A stretch of 64,000 nt of DNA from Thermoanaerobacterium aotearoense (GTDB taxonomy: Bacteria > Bacillota > Thermoanaerobacteria > Thermoanaerobacterales > Thermoanaerobacteraceae), in NCBI RefSeq assembly GCF_009905255.1, contig NZ_CP047602.1, forward strand, positions 1,178,001 through 1,242,000. The letters are read 5' to 3'. This document shows positions 16,063 through 25,267 of the stretch, piece by piece. Position numbers and translations under genes: made by a program. A model generated the notes under the pieces. That model had not been told where the DNA came from. It worked only from the letters and a program-made list of their open reading frames with translations, and did no database searches. Numbering within the stretch: position 1 is the stretch's first letter; the number at the start of each line of letters is the position of its first letter.

Positions 16063-16110
16063 AAGTTTCATGTTATAAAAAAGTTATAAATTGTTTGTAT
16101 ATTGTATTTA

Positions 16111-16138
16111 TTGAATTATAACAATTGTATGTTATAAT
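16111..16138 (+). promoter_or_regulatory. Promoter of the ECF S-component gene
   Basis: TTGAAT (16111-16116), 16-base spacer, TATAAT (16133-16138), 29 bases before the GTG start. Confidence 0.6.
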
Positions 16139-16167
16139 AATTTTAAAAAATATGGGAGGTATCGATT

Positions 16168-16680
16168 GTGAAAGAGAATAGTTTGAAGAAACTTGTTTAC
16201 ATCGCACTTATGACGGCTCTTATTGCTGTTGGTACTATGGTAATACAAATTCCTACGCCATATACGAAAGGATATATAAATATAGGTGATTCTTTCATCT
16301 TTCTTTCGGCTACTATTTTGGGACCTTTTGCAGGCTTTGTGTCTGGAGGCATTGGTTCAGCATTATCTGATCTTCTTTCAGGATATGCTTTATGGGCTCC
16401 ATGGACATTAGTCATAAAAGGGTTGGAAGGGCTTATTGTGGCTGCTTTATTGAAAAAGGAAGATAAAAATTTTATTGTTCAAATAGCTGTTTTTGCTTTA
16501 GCTGCATCATGGATGGTGCTTGGATATTATATTGGCGGTGCTTTTATGTACGGTTCAAAAGCTGCTCTTGCTGATGTGCCAGGAAATATACTTCAAGGAA
16601 TAGGAAGTGTGATCATTGGTTCTGTGCTTGTGGCTTCGTTGTCAAGAGTTAAATACTTTAAAGATATAAGGCGAGGTTAG
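16168..16680 (+). CDS. ECF transporter S component (substrate unknown)
   Basis: A 170-residue membrane protein with about five or six hydrophobic helices, of the energy-coupling-factor S-component type. The N-terminal helix has the alanine-rich LVYIALMTALIAVGTMV pattern, and an INIGDSFIFLSA motif follows the first helix. S components bind a vitamin or precursor and use a shared EcfAAT module, which is not encoded here. No vitamin riboswitch is visible in the short leader, so the substrate cannot be named. GTG 16168 follows GGGAGGT (16154-16160). A terminator overlaps its stop codon. Confidence 0.78.
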   Translation: MKENSLKKLVYIALMTALIAVGTMVIQIPTPYTKGYINIGDSFIFLSATILGPFAGFVSGGIGSALSDLLSGYALWAPWTLVIKGLEGLIVAALLKKEDKNFIVQIAVFALAASWMVLGYYIGGAFMYGSKAALADVPGNILQGIGSVIIGSVLVASLSRVKYFKDIRRG

Positions 16681-16697
16681 ACATCCTTGCTTTTTTC
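16671..16697 (+). terminator. Terminator of the ECF S-component gene
   Basis: GCGAGG (16671-16676) pairs with CCTTGC (16685-16690), followed by TTTTTT. The stop codon lies in the loop. Confidence 0.7.
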
Positions 16698-16747
16698 TTT
16701 TCAAAAATGTATTATTTTATATGAGAATTGCATTGAGGTGAAAAAAT

Positions 16748-17461
16748 ATGATTGATACAGTGATGTTTGACCTTGATGGCACTTTGCTCCCTGTTGATAC
16801 AGACAAGATGATTATGGAATATTTTGAAGCTATTTCAAACAAAATCTCAGATTATTTCGATAAGTATTACTTTCAAAAGGCTCTTTATTCAGCCAGCATG
16901 GACATGATAAACAATTTGGATCCCAGTAAGACAAACGAGGAAGCCTTTTTCGATTCGTTTTTAAAATTAGTGGAATATCCAAAGGATAAGATCATGGAGA
17001 TTTTTACTGATTTTTATGAAAATGACTATAAGCACCTTGGAGCTAATGTGTGTAAAAACGAGTATGCTAAGGCTTGTGTAGAATTGCTGGTTGATAAAGG
17101 ATACGATGTTGTACTTGCTACAAATCCGATTTTTCCAGGTATAGCCATAAAAGAAAGATTGAGATGGGCTGGAATTGACCATAAATACTTTAGCTTTGTC
17201 ACATCTTATGAGCGCATGCACTTTTGCAAGCCTCACATACAATATTATAAAGAAATCGTAGAAAAGCTTAAGAAAAAGCCTGAAAATTGCATCATGGTCG
17301 GCAATGATGTTGATGAAGATGTAATAGCTGGGACTATCGGCTTTAAGACATATCTATTGGATGAGTTTTTGATCAATAGAACATCAAAAGACATTTCAGT
17401 CTTTGAACATGGAAATTATAAAGATTTGTATGAGTATATTAAAAGATTACCTGCTATTTAG
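16748..17461 (+). CDS. HAD-family hydrolase
   Basis: A 237-residue haloacid-dehalogenase-type phosphatase. Motif I is MFDLDGTLL with the nucleophile D8 and D10, motif II is LATNP near residue 120, and motif IV is MVGNDVDEDV (about 181-190). A helical cap lies between motifs I and II. The substrate is unknown; small phosphomonoesters are usual. ATG 16748 follows GAGGTG. The next gene (an MBL-fold hydrolase) starts 16 bases downstream and is probably cotranscribed. Confidence 0.85.
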   Translation: MIDTVMFDLDGTLLPVDTDKMIMEYFEAISNKISDYFDKYYFQKALYSASMDMINNLDPSKTNEEAFFDSFLKLVEYPKDKIMEIFTDFYENDYKHLGANVCKNEYAKACVELLVDKGYDVVLATNPIFPGIAIKERLRWAGIDHKYFSFVTSYERMHFCKPHIQYYKEIVEKLKKKPENCIMVGNDVDEDVIAGTIGFKTYLLDEFLINRTSKDISVFEHGNYKDLYEYIKRLPAI

Positions 17462-17477
17462 ATGGGAGATGATTAAA

Positions 17478-18200
17478 GTGAAATTGACAATTCTTGGCTC
17501 ACATGGGCCTTATCCAGGTGCAGATGGAGCTTGTTCAGGTTATTTGGTGGAAGACGATGATGTAAATGTACTTGTAGATTGTGGCAGCGGTATTATCGGC
17601 AGATACCAAAAGTATCATGATTTAAAAGACCTAAAGTACATAATACTCACACATTTGCATTCAGACCACATGGCAGATATGCTTGTCTTAAGGTATGCTT
17701 TGGACATAATGATGAAAAAGGGTTATATAGATGAACCTGTAAACGTGTATTGTCCAGACGAACCTTCTAAAGTCGTTGAAGAATTAAAATTTAATGACGT
17801 ATTTAAAATTAAACATATAGATGAGGAGTTAAAGCTCAACATCGGTAACTTTACGATAACATTTAAAGAAATGGTTCATCCTGTTAAGACATTTGCTGTA
17901 AAATTTGATACGTGCGGTAAGACGTTTGTCTTTAGCAGTGATACGATTTACAATGATAAGCTTATTTCTTTTGCAAATAATGCTGACTTATTCTTGTGCG
18001 ATGGCAATTTATTAAATGGCGAGAAAGGGCCCCATCTTACTGCAAGACAGGCAGCAGAAATTTCAAAGGCTGCTCATTGCAAAAAGCTTGTCGTTACACA
18101 CCTTTGGCCGCAACACTCAATAGAAGAGTATGAAAAAGAAGTGTCAGAAGTGGTAAATGATGCAAGCATAGCTAAGCCGTTTGAAGCGTATTTTGTATAA
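17478..18200 (+). CDS. MBL-fold metallo-hydrolase (RNase Z/YhfI-like)
   Basis: A 240-residue metallo-beta-lactamase-fold protein. The metal motif HLHSDH (H59, H61, D63, H64) is complete. Further ligands are visible as MVHPVKT, the aspartate in LFLCDG and the histidine in VVTHLWP, a pattern shared with RNase Z and YhfI-like proteins. The substrate is unknown. The likely start is GTG 17478 with GGGAG at 17464-17468. ATG 17469 and an upstream ATG at 17403 inside the HAD gene lack suitable ribosome sites. Confidence 0.8.
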   Translation: MKLTILGSHGPYPGADGACSGYLVEDDDVNVLVDCGSGIIGRYQKYHDLKDLKYIILTHLHSDHMADMLVLRYALDIMMKKGYIDEPVNVYCPDEPSKVVEELKFNDVFKIKHIDEELKLNIGNFTITFKEMVHPVKTFAVKFDTCGKTFVFSSDTIYNDKLISFANNADLFLCDGNLLNGEKGPHLTARQAAEISKAAHCKKLVVTHLWPQHSIEEYEKEVSEVVNDASIAKPFEAYFV

Positions 18201-18205
18201 TTGAT

Positions 18206-20479
18206 ATGGATAAGCCATTTTTGTACGTAGCAGTATTATTATCTGTAGGCATCATAATAAGCAGGTTTGTCGAGATAAATGTTGTGTTTTTGCTTTTAGC
18301 GTTTTTGGTTGTCCTGCTTGCCGGCATATACATGTATCTGTTCAGAAAAAATGCCATTTACTTATTGCTTCTGGCAGTATTTGTCTTGGGATTGACGGTG
18401 GGAGAAAATGCATTGTATTCAAAAGGTGTGTACGATGATTTAAACAACAGATTGGTTTCACTTGATGGCATTGTATCAAATGTCGTTTTAAAAGATGGAT
18501 TTGCAAAGTACGTGCTGGCTCCTAAAAACAAAGACAGAATTTTGATAACGCAGTATGGTGGTACTTATCCTAAAGAAGGTGATTTGACCGAGGTAAGAGG
18601 AATAATAGAGCTGCCTCAAGGCAAAAGAAATCCTGGTGGATTTGATTATAGGCTTTATCTTAAAAAAAGCGGCATTACAGCTTTGATGAATGTAAATGGC
18701 TATTCTGTAAAAATCATAAAAAGCAATGCAGACAATTATGCGGATAAAGTCATTAGAAGGATAAGGGAGAGAATAACGCAGATTTTTTTCAATTCGATGC
18801 CTAAAAACGATGCTGATTTTGTCTCATCTGTCATACTGGGGCAATACAATATCGAAGAAGACGTACTTAATTCTTTTAAGGTTACAGGTCTTACACATAT
18901 AATTGCAGTATCAGGATTTAACTTTGGAATATTGACTTTATTTATGATGTTCGTCTTAAATATTTTGCATATTAGAAGATATTCTCCATTTGTGATAGTT
19001 CCACTGCTTTTAATATACACTGTTATAACAGGTGCACCACCATCAGCCGTAAGAGCCGCCATAATGGCTTGTATGGCTTTAATTGCTACATTTATCGGGA
19101 GAGAAAATAATCCAATTAATGCCATATCTTTTGCGGCAACTATGATACTATTTTTCAATCCATTGATGTTATTTGACATAGGGTTTCAGCTATCATTTGT
19201 AGCGACATTGTCTATTTTGCTTTTGTATAAGCCAATAAAAGGTATAGTAAAGATAAAAAGTGAAAAAATCAAAGAAGTAGTTTCTGCTACTTTAGCTGCA
19301 CAAATTGGCACGGTTCCTATTATAATATACTTTTTTCACAACATTTCGATTATTTCACTATTGCCGAATATATTGATTGTGCCGATTGTAAGCGTTGCTG
19401 TAGTGTTGGGATTTTTGTCCGCAATTTTAGGTCTTATATATATGCCTTTTTCTATCCCTTTAAACCTTATAAATATACCGGTAGTAGAGATTGTCTTGTA
19501 TCTTACAAGGATTTTCTCCCAGATACCGCATGCATCTATAAGCGTATCGCAGCCTCCAGTTTACATGATGTTATGCTATTATGCAGCACTTATTTTATTG
19601 TCCAGCAATCTCAGCAAAAAAATTAAAATTAGTGCCGTTTCAACAATGCTGTTTCTCTTGATGGCAGTGTTTGCTATAAATTCATTGACACCTAAAAATC
19701 TTGAAATAACTTTTCTCGATGTAGGACAAGGTGACAGTACTTTTTTAAGGACTCCGGATGGCAAAAACATACTGATAGATGGCGGAGGAAGGCCTGAATA
19801 TGGCAATTCTTCCTTTGATGTTGGACAAGATATTTTGATGCCATTTTTGCTTTATAAAAATGCCACATCGTTAGATGCGGTGTTTATATCTCATACAGAT
19901 TATGATCATGTAGGCGGCATATTGTCCATTTTAAACGATGTAGATGTGAAAAGGATATTTATTGGCAGACAGGTGGCGGATAGCGAAAATTTTAAAAAAT
20001 TAATGGCTATCGCCAGCAAGAGGAAAATACCAGTTTTTCAATTGTCAAAAGGTGACTGGGTTGAGATATCTGGAATAAAATATGATATTTTGAGCCCCGA
20101 CTCTTACGTGATTGCTGAGAACCCCATAAATAATAATGCGCTGGTTTTTAAAATGGTGTATAAAAATGTAAGCATCTTATTCACTGGAGATATAGAGAAA
20201 GAAGCGGAAAATGCGCTATTAGATGATAATATATCGTCAGATATATTGAAAGTTCCACATCATGGATCTAATACGTCATCGCAAAAAGATTTTGTGGACA
20301 AGGTAAATCCTAAAATCAGCGTGATAATGGTAGGTAAAAATAATTATGGACAGCCAGATGGAGAAGTAGTAAAATATTTAAAAAGCAGATCGCGACTTTT
20401 CAGGACAGATAAAGATGGTGCTATCATCGTTGAAACGAATGGCACATTTATACATATCAAAAAAATGATCGAGGATTGA
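18206..20479 (+). CDS. comEC: ComEC/Rec2 DNA-uptake channel
   Basis: A 757-residue competence protein that carries single-stranded DNA across the cytoplasmic membrane. Order: N-terminal helices, an OB-like outer domain (about 75-170), the multi-helix competence domain starting near VTGLTHIIAVSGFNFG, then a C-terminal metallo-beta-lactamase-like domain (LDVGQGDSTFL and SHTDYDHVGG, H563, D565, D567, H568). Full length indicates an intact gene. The ribosome site before ATG 18206 is weak; the start lies 5 bases after the preceding stop, so coupling is likely. holA follows with overlapping codons. Confidence 0.93.
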   Translation: MDKPFLYVAVLLSVGIIISRFVEINVVFLLLAFLVVLLAGIYMYLFRKNAIYLLLLAVFVLGLTVGENALYSKGVYDDLNNRLVSLDGIVSNVVLKDGFAKYVLAPKNKDRILITQYGGTYPKEGDLTEVRGIIELPQGKRNPGGFDYRLYLKKSGITALMNVNGYSVKIIKSNADNYADKVIRRIRERITQIFFNSMPKNDADFVSSVILGQYNIEEDVLNSFKVTGLTHIIAVSGFNFGILTLFMMFVLNILHIRRYSPFVIVPLLLIYTVITGAPPSAVRAAIMACMALIATFIGRENNPINAISFAATMILFFNPLMLFDIGFQLSFVATLSILLLYKPIKGIVKIKSEKIKEVVSATLAAQIGTVPIIIYFFHNISIISLLPNILIVPIVSVAVVLGFLSAILGLIYMPFSIPLNLINIPVVEIVLYLTRIFSQIPHASISVSQPPVYMMLCYYAALILLSSNLSKKIKISAVSTMLFLLMAVFAINSLTPKNLEITFLDVGQGDSTFLRTPDGKNILIDGGGRPEYGNSSFDVGQDILMPFLLYKNATSLDAVFISHTDYDHVGGILSILNDVDVKRIFIGRQVADSENFKKLMAIASKRKIPVFQLSKGDWVEISGIKYDILSPDSYVIAENPINNNALVFKMVYKNVSILFTGDIEKEAENALLDDNISSDILKVPHHGSNTSSQKDFVDKVNPKISVIMVGKNNYGQPDGEVVKYLKSRSRLFRTDKDGAIIVETNGTFIHIKKMIED

Positions 20480-21471
20480 TGGCAGTGAATTACAAAGAAT
20501 TTCTTGAGATTACAAACAAAGGCTTTTTGCCTGCTTATGTTTTTTACGGCGAAGAAAGATTTTTGATCGATGAAGCTATTAAAAAATTAAAAAACAAACT
20601 AATAGCTGAAGGCACTGAAATCATGAATTACACCATAATTGAAGATGCTAATGATAAAAATATAATAGACAGTTTAGAAACTCTTCCATTTATGTCGGAA
20701 CATAGGTTTGTTTTAATAAAAGATGATGATATTTTAAAGAAGGTAAATGACAATACTGTCGATGCTATAATTAAGCGGATTGAAAGCGGAAATACAGACA
20801 GTTGTATAGCATTTGTATTTAAGGACAAAATCGACACGAGAAAAAGAATATTCAAGGCAATAAGTAAACATGGTGCTATTGTAAATTTTGAACATTTAAA
20901 ATTTGATGAAGCAGTCAATTATGCAGGATTTTTTGTCAGAACCTATGGAAAAGTCATAAAAAAACCTGTTGCAGAATATATTGTTAAAAGCGTAGGTGTG
21001 GATTTATATACCATTTTAAATGAAATCAAAAAAATTGTGTCCTACAGCGATGGCAAAGAAGTGCTTATAGATGATGTAAAAGACGTTGTATCAGCATCAA
21101 CTGCTGAGAATGTATTCAAATTGGTAAACGCAATAGGTTTAAGACAGGAAAAAGCAGCTATATACATATTGAACAAGATGATTTTAAATGAAGAAAATCC
21201 TATTGGAATATTATCCATGATTGCACGACAGTTTCGGATTCTCATAAAGGCTAAGCATTTATTGATGAAAAAAATTGACAAAAAAAAGTTGCAGCAAGAC
21301 TTAGGGATACCTTATTTTTTAGTTGATGATATAATACAGCAATCAAAGTGTTTTAAAGAAAAAGATCTTTTAAATGCGTATAAACTGTGTGTAAAATGCG
21401 ATAGGGAATTGAAATCAAGCTATGATGGCAATTTAGCTTTGGAATCATTGATAAGAAAGCTTTGCAATTAA
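20479..21471 (+). CDS. holA: DNA polymerase III delta subunit (HolA)
   Basis: A 330-residue clamp-loader delta subunit, which opens the beta sliding clamp during replication. The N-terminal AAA-like fold begins FLPAYVFYGEERFLIDEAIKK, where GEE replaces a functional P-loop as usual for delta. The C-terminal helical collar is present (about 210-325). ATG 20479 overlaps the comEC stop; GTG 20485 is also possible and is better spaced from GAGGA. The order comEC-holA-(rpsT) is a common Firmicute arrangement. Confidence 0.9.
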   Translation: MAVNYKEFLEITNKGFLPAYVFYGEERFLIDEAIKKLKNKLIAEGTEIMNYTIIEDANDKNIIDSLETLPFMSEHRFVLIKDDDILKKVNDNTVDAIIKRIESGNTDSCIAFVFKDKIDTRKRIFKAISKHGAIVNFEHLKFDEAVNYAGFFVRTYGKVIKKPVAEYIVKSVGVDLYTILNEIKKIVSYSDGKEVLIDDVKDVVSASTAENVFKLVNAIGLRQEKAAIYILNKMILNEENPIGILSMIARQFRILIKAKHLLMKKIDKKKLQQDLGIPYFLVDDIIQQSKCFKEKDLLNAYKLCVKCDRELKSSYDGNLALESLIRKLCN

Positions 21472-21495
21472 AAAAGCGTACGACGTACGCTTTTT
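21471..21495. terminator. Bidirectional terminator between holA and rpsT
   Basis: AAAAAGCGTAC (21471-21481) and GTACGCTTTTT (21485-21495) with a 3-base loop; A and T runs make it work both ways. It overlaps the end of both genes. Confidence 0.9.
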
Positions 21496-21760
21496 AAGCA
21501 TTTAATGCGTTAAATTTTGCATATAATCTTGACTTCTTCCTTGCAACTGTATTTTTGTGCAATGTGCCCTTTGAATATGCTTTATCAAGTTCTCTTATGG
21601 CATTAATTAAAGCTGCTTTTGTATTATCTATGTTACCTTCTGCTAAACTCTTTTCGAATTTAGAAATAGCTGTTCTAACTTTTGATTTTACTATTTTATT
21701 CTCCAATGTCCTTCTTTTTGTTACAAGTATTCTTTTTTTAGCTGATTTTATGTTTGCCAA
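21494..21760 (-). CDS. rpsT: 30S ribosomal protein S20
   Basis: An 88-residue basic ribosomal protein that binds 16S rRNA in the small subunit. The typical N-terminus ANIKSAKKRI and the conserved C-terminal KGTLHKNTVARKKSRL are present. The start is TTG 21760: AGGAGGTG is correctly spaced from it, whereas the in-frame ATG at 21769 lies right against that site. TTG initiation fits the known tight control of rpsT. Confidence 0.95.
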   Translation of the reverse strand: MANIKSAKKRILVTKRRTLENKIVKSKVRTAISKFEKSLAEGNIDNTKAALINAIRELDKAYSKGTLHKNTVARKKSRLYAKFNALNA

Positions 21761-21791
21761 ACCATTCACCTCCTCAAATCAATCAAAAGTA

Positions 21792-21820
21792 ATTTTACCA
21801 CGAAAAAGCATTTTTTGCAA
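21792..21820 (-). promoter_or_regulatory. Promoter of rpsT
   Basis: On the minus strand: TTGCAA (21820-21815), a 17-base spacer and TAAAAT (21797-21792), about 30 bases before the TTG start. Confidence 0.6.
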
Positions 21821-21903
21821 TACAATTCAGGAAAGCAGTTTAATACAACCTTGTGCGAATAATATTTTTTAAAATGTCAATTATATTTTTAGGAGGTGAT
21901 TTT

Positions 21904-22230
21904 ATGTTAAAAGCGATAATTAGATTTGTAGTTTCAGCGATTGTTTTAATGATCGTAGGTTATCTTGTCCCAGGATTTAGTGTGGCTGGATTTTGGGGCG
22001 CTTTGATATCAGCAATTGTGATTGCATTGCTGGGATATATAGTTGAGGCAATGCTTGGTCAAAATATTTCTCCGAGAAGTAGAGGTGTTGTTGGCTTCAT
22101 AGTTGCAGCAATAGTAATATATGTATCTCAGTTTATAGTTCCAACAATACATGCTACGATATTAGGCTCAATAATAGCTGCTTTTGTAATCGGGCTTGTT
22201 GATGCTTTTATACCTACAGAATTGAGGTGA
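21904..22230 (+). CDS. Small four-helix membrane protein, phage-holin-4-like family
   Basis: A 108-residue protein made of four hydrophobic helices with short loops. It resembles the phage_holin_4_2 (DUF360-type) family of small membrane proteins that are widespread in Firmicute chromosomes and not necessarily viral. Seen: LVPGFSVAGFWGALISAIVIALL, a central SPRSRG loop, and a C-terminal VDAFIPTE. ATG 21904 follows AGGAGGTG; an earlier in-frame start at 21853 has no ribosome site. gpr follows after 4 bases, so a sporulation role is possible but unproven. Confidence 0.7.
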   Translation: MLKAIIRFVVSAIVLMIVGYLVPGFSVAGFWGALISAIVIALLGYIVEAMLGQNISPRSRGVVGFIVAAIVIYVSQFIVPTIHATILGSIIAAFVIGLVDAFIPTELR

Positions 22231-22234
22231 GATT

Positions 22235-23206
22235 ATGTTCAATATAAGGACAGATCTTGCTGTTGAAGCCCGTGAAATGTATAAAGGCGGACATGCGGGG
22301 GAAATCCCAGGCGTTTTAGTAGATGAAAGCCAAGATGACAACATAAAAATAGTTAAAGTAACTATTTTGGACGATGACGGTGCTAAAACGATGGGAAAGC
22401 CGATAGGAGATTATATAACTATAGAGGCTCCTGATTTAAGGTACAGGGACATTGAACTTGAAGACAAAGTAGCCCAAAAACTTGCCGATGTAATAAAGAA
22501 AATTTCTAATGTTAATGTCAATATGAAAGTCCTTGTGATAGGTTTAGGCAATTGGAATGTGACGCCAGATGCACTTGGACCAAAGACAATTGAAAATATT
22601 GTTGTGACTCGTCATTTGAAAGAATTGGCACCTCTGCAGTTTGGCGAAAATATATGTGCTGTAAGTGCTATGGCTCCCGGTGTATTAGGTATAACAGGTA
22701 TTGAGACGGCAGAAATCGTTAAAAGCGTCGTTGATAAGATAAAACCTGATTTAGTCATCACAATAGACGCTCTTGCATCGAGGCGAGTTGAAAGGCTTGC
22801 TACAACAATACAGGTTTCAAATACAGGCATTAGCCCTGGATCTGGAATAGGAAATAAAAGATCTGCTATCAACATGGAAAGCTTAGGTGTTCCTGTAATT
22901 GCAATAGGTGTTCCGACTGTAGTAGATGCAGCTACAATTGCCAATGATGCTATAGAACATCTTGAGAGTGCATTGAAAAACAATGTGGAAAGCGGTAGTC
23001 CTCTATACAATGTATTGAAAAACATGAATGATGAAGATAAATACGCCTTAATAAGAGAGGTATTAAGTCCGGAAGAAAATCTCATAGTCACGCCAAAAGA
23101 AATTGATCTTCTTATCAAAAACATTTCATCTATTTTGTCAAGAGGAATTAATTTAGCTTTGCAACCTAATTTGACAGTGGATGAGATGAATCAACTTGTA
23201 CATTAA
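22235..23206 (+). CDS. gpr: Germination protease GPR
   Basis: A 323-residue aspartic-like endopeptidase that degrades small acid-soluble spore proteins during germination. It is made as a zymogen in the forespore. The N-terminal segment FNIRTDLAVEAREMYKG matches the processed propeptide region. The VIGLGNWNVTPDALGPK, APGVLGITGIET and DALASRR blocks are typical of the family. ATG 22235 follows GAGGTGAG. spoIIP lies directly downstream, the same order as in Bacillus. Confidence 0.95.
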   Translation: MFNIRTDLAVEAREMYKGGHAGEIPGVLVDESQDDNIKIVKVTILDDDGAKTMGKPIGDYITIEAPDLRYRDIELEDKVAQKLADVIKKISNVNVNMKVLVIGLGNWNVTPDALGPKTIENIVVTRHLKELAPLQFGENICAVSAMAPGVLGITGIETAEIVKSVVDKIKPDLVITIDALASRRVERLATTIQVSNTGISPGSGIGNKRSAINMESLGVPVIAIGVPTVVDAATIANDAIEHLESALKNNVESGSPLYNVLKNMNDEDKYALIREVLSPEENLIVTPKEIDLLIKNISSILSRGINLALQPNLTVDEMNQLVH

Positions 23207-23270
23207 ATTAGTAATAAAGCACTTCTCTTGTGAATAATTTATAGTATAAAACCAAAGAGAGGTGCTTTCA

Positions 23271-24452
23271 TTGTACAGAAGTTCATTGAGGTATTACCGC
23301 CTTAAAAAGGTGTCTTTCGTGATTTTATTGCTTTTTAATATTTTATTTTATAGATGGCTTATGACAAATGACATAGAAGCTGCCAATATAAATTTTGAAA
23401 CAGAGACTTTTGCCGAGGAGTACAATAGCATTAATGGCATGTTTATAACTGCTTTGAATTATACGATGCCGACTGTTGATGTAGGCTATAAATCTGAAGG
23501 ATTTTACGATAGAGATTTGACTATAGCTTCAATGTTTAATCTAAATCAAAGAGATCCGCTTAAAATATTAAAGTACCAAATTCCCATTATTGCTCAAATA
23601 GACAAAGGAGAAAAAAACAATACGTCTAATACGCAAGTTGCAGACAATCACAGCGCTAATCAAAGTGAAAATGGCCAAGCGGCAAATGAAACACCAAAAG
23701 AAAGTGAGACGACTGCAACTGCGACAAATGCCAGTAGCGTTGATACTGGCAAGCCACTTATATTGCTTTACCATACACATACAATGGAATCGTACGTTGC
23801 AACTTTAAAAAACAAATATGTAGCCGCATATGGGTACGATAGGACAAATAATCTCAATTACAACATGGTAAGAGTGGGCGATAGTTTAACAGAATATTTG
23901 ACTAAGGATTATGGCATTAGCGTTTTGCATGATCGCACAATACATGATTACAATTACGATCAGTCATACTACAATTCTTCTTTATCAGTAAAAAAATATC
24001 TGGAAGAATATCCTTCGATTAAAGTAACTATCGATTTGCACCGTGATGGATATGGAAGTGTAATGCAGCCAGGAGTTGATACAATACCTGTTTTAAGCAG
24101 CTTGCCTAATCAAGATTACAGAAAAAAATATACGATGGAAATAAATGGACAGACGGTTGCAAAGATCATGTTCATAATTGGTTCTCGAAGAACTGCAGAT
24201 ATGAATGAAGACTGGAAAAAGAATTACGAGTTTGCAAAACAAATTAGCGATAAGTTGAATGAATTATATCCGGGCATATCATTGGGAATAGAGATTCATC
24301 AGTATGCCGAGTACAACCAACATTTTTCAGAGAAAGGCATACTTATTGAATTAGGCAGCAATTACAATACTTTGGAAGAGGCCTTAAATTCGACTCCATA
24401 CTTAGCTAAAGCAATTTATTTAGTGCTGAAAGATGATGGACTTGCCAAATAA
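23271..24452 (+). CDS. spoIIP: Stage II sporulation protein P
   Basis: A 393-residue amidase/endopeptidase that, with SpoIID and SpoIIM, degrades septal peptidoglycan during engulfment. An N-terminal membrane anchor (about 15-30) is followed by a low-complexity Asn/Glu/Thr-rich linker (about 115-155). The catalytic domain begins LLYHTHTMESY (H168, H170) and contains IDLHRDG and GIEIHQYAEYNQHFS. TTG 23271 follows GAGAGGTG at 6 bases; a GTG at 23262 overlaps that site. The stop codon lies inside a terminator shared with cwlD. Confidence 0.93.
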   Translation: MYRSSLRYYRLKKVSFVILLLFNILFYRWLMTNDIEAANINFETETFAEEYNSINGMFITALNYTMPTVDVGYKSEGFYDRDLTIASMFNLNQRDPLKILKYQIPIIAQIDKGEKNNTSNTQVADNHSANQSENGQAANETPKESETTATATNASSVDTGKPLILLYHTHTMESYVATLKNKYVAAYGYDRTNNLNYNMVRVGDSLTEYLTKDYGISVLHDRTIHDYNYDQSYYNSSLSVKKYLEEYPSIKVTIDLHRDGYGSVMQPGVDTIPVLSSLPNQDYRKKYTMEINGQTVAKIMFIIGSRRTADMNEDWKKNYEFAKQISDKLNELYPGISLGIEIHQYAEYNQHFSEKGILIELGSNYNTLEEALNSTPYLAKAIYLVLKDDGLAK

Positions 24453-24473
24453 TGAGGGTTTACCTCATTATTT
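24447..24473. terminator. Shared terminator of spoIIP and cwlD
   Basis: AAATAATGAGG (24447-24457) and CCTCATTATTT (24463-24473), 5-base loop. The stop codons of both convergent genes (24450-24452 on plus, 24468-24470 on minus) lie in its stem. Confidence 0.8.
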
Positions 24474-25166
24474 GTTTTTAAAGTATTTTTCTAATCCAGT
24501 GACAATACCAGTTGATAGTTTTTTTAAATAGTCTTTGTTAACAAGTAGATTTTTGTCATCATTGTTTGTGATAAAGCCAAGTTCGACTAATATTCCTGTC
24601 TTTTTTGCATTTGTCAGCAAAAAGTAATCTGCCACATTTGGACTTCTGCTTGTTCCAGCAATGGCATTTAAAGAATCTTGCACATATGATGCTAATGTTT
24701 TGCTGTTTATATCGGTATTTGAGTAAAAAACCATTGGACCTTTTACATATGGCGCGTTGTTTACAGCATTGACGTGTATGCTGATATACGCATCTATATC
24801 ATTGCTGTTTATCATATTTACTCTCGCTTTTAAATCTCGCCTATGTCTGTAGTCATTATCTTTACATAGATTTTCTAAGGAAGTATCTTTATCTCTTGTC
24901 ATAATTACTTTCGCTCCGCGATTTATCAACTCTGTTTTTAAGATTAATGATGCTTCTAAATTGATGCTTTTTTCTAGTATATTTCCAGAGCTTGTGCCAC
25001 CGTCAATTCCTCCATGACCAGGATCGATCAGTATGATTTTGTCTTTCAATGGATTGTCCGGTGCTGAAAATGCCGTATTAGCTCTTAATATCAACGGTAA
25101 AATTGTGGATAATAGTACCAAAGATATGGTACAATATATACAAATGAATTTAAATGATTTATTCAA
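24468..25166 (-). CDS. cwlD: N-acetylmuramoyl-L-alanine amidase CwlD
   Basis: A 232-residue zinc amidase (Amidase_3) that makes muramic-delta-lactam in spore cortex. A signal/anchor helix (about 5-30) is followed by the catalytic domain: LIDPGHGGIDGG with H51, a glutamate after LEKSINLEA, SIHVNA with the second histidine, and the C-terminal GILVELGFITN. TTG 25166 is preferred because GGGGG lies 8 bases before it; TTG 25181 has no ribosome site. It is convergent with spoIIP and divergent from the next gene. Confidence 0.9.
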   Translation of the reverse strand: MNKSFKFICIYCTISLVLLSTILPLILRANTAFSAPDNPLKDKIILIDPGHGGIDGGTSSGNILEKSINLEASLILKTELINRGAKVIMTRDKDTSLENLCKDNDYRHRRDLKARVNMINSNDIDAYISIHVNAVNNAPYVKGPMVFYSNTDINSKTLASYVQDSLNAIAGTSRSPNVADYFLLTNAKKTGILVELGFITNNDDKNLLVNKDYLKKLSTGIVTGLEKYFKNK

Positions 25167-25267
25167 TTTTGATGCCCCCAATCTAGTTTTATGTTTAGAT
25201 AAAAAGAGGCTTATTATACTGTATATAATTATAATTTATGTATGAAACTGTTATTTAGGAGGTAACG

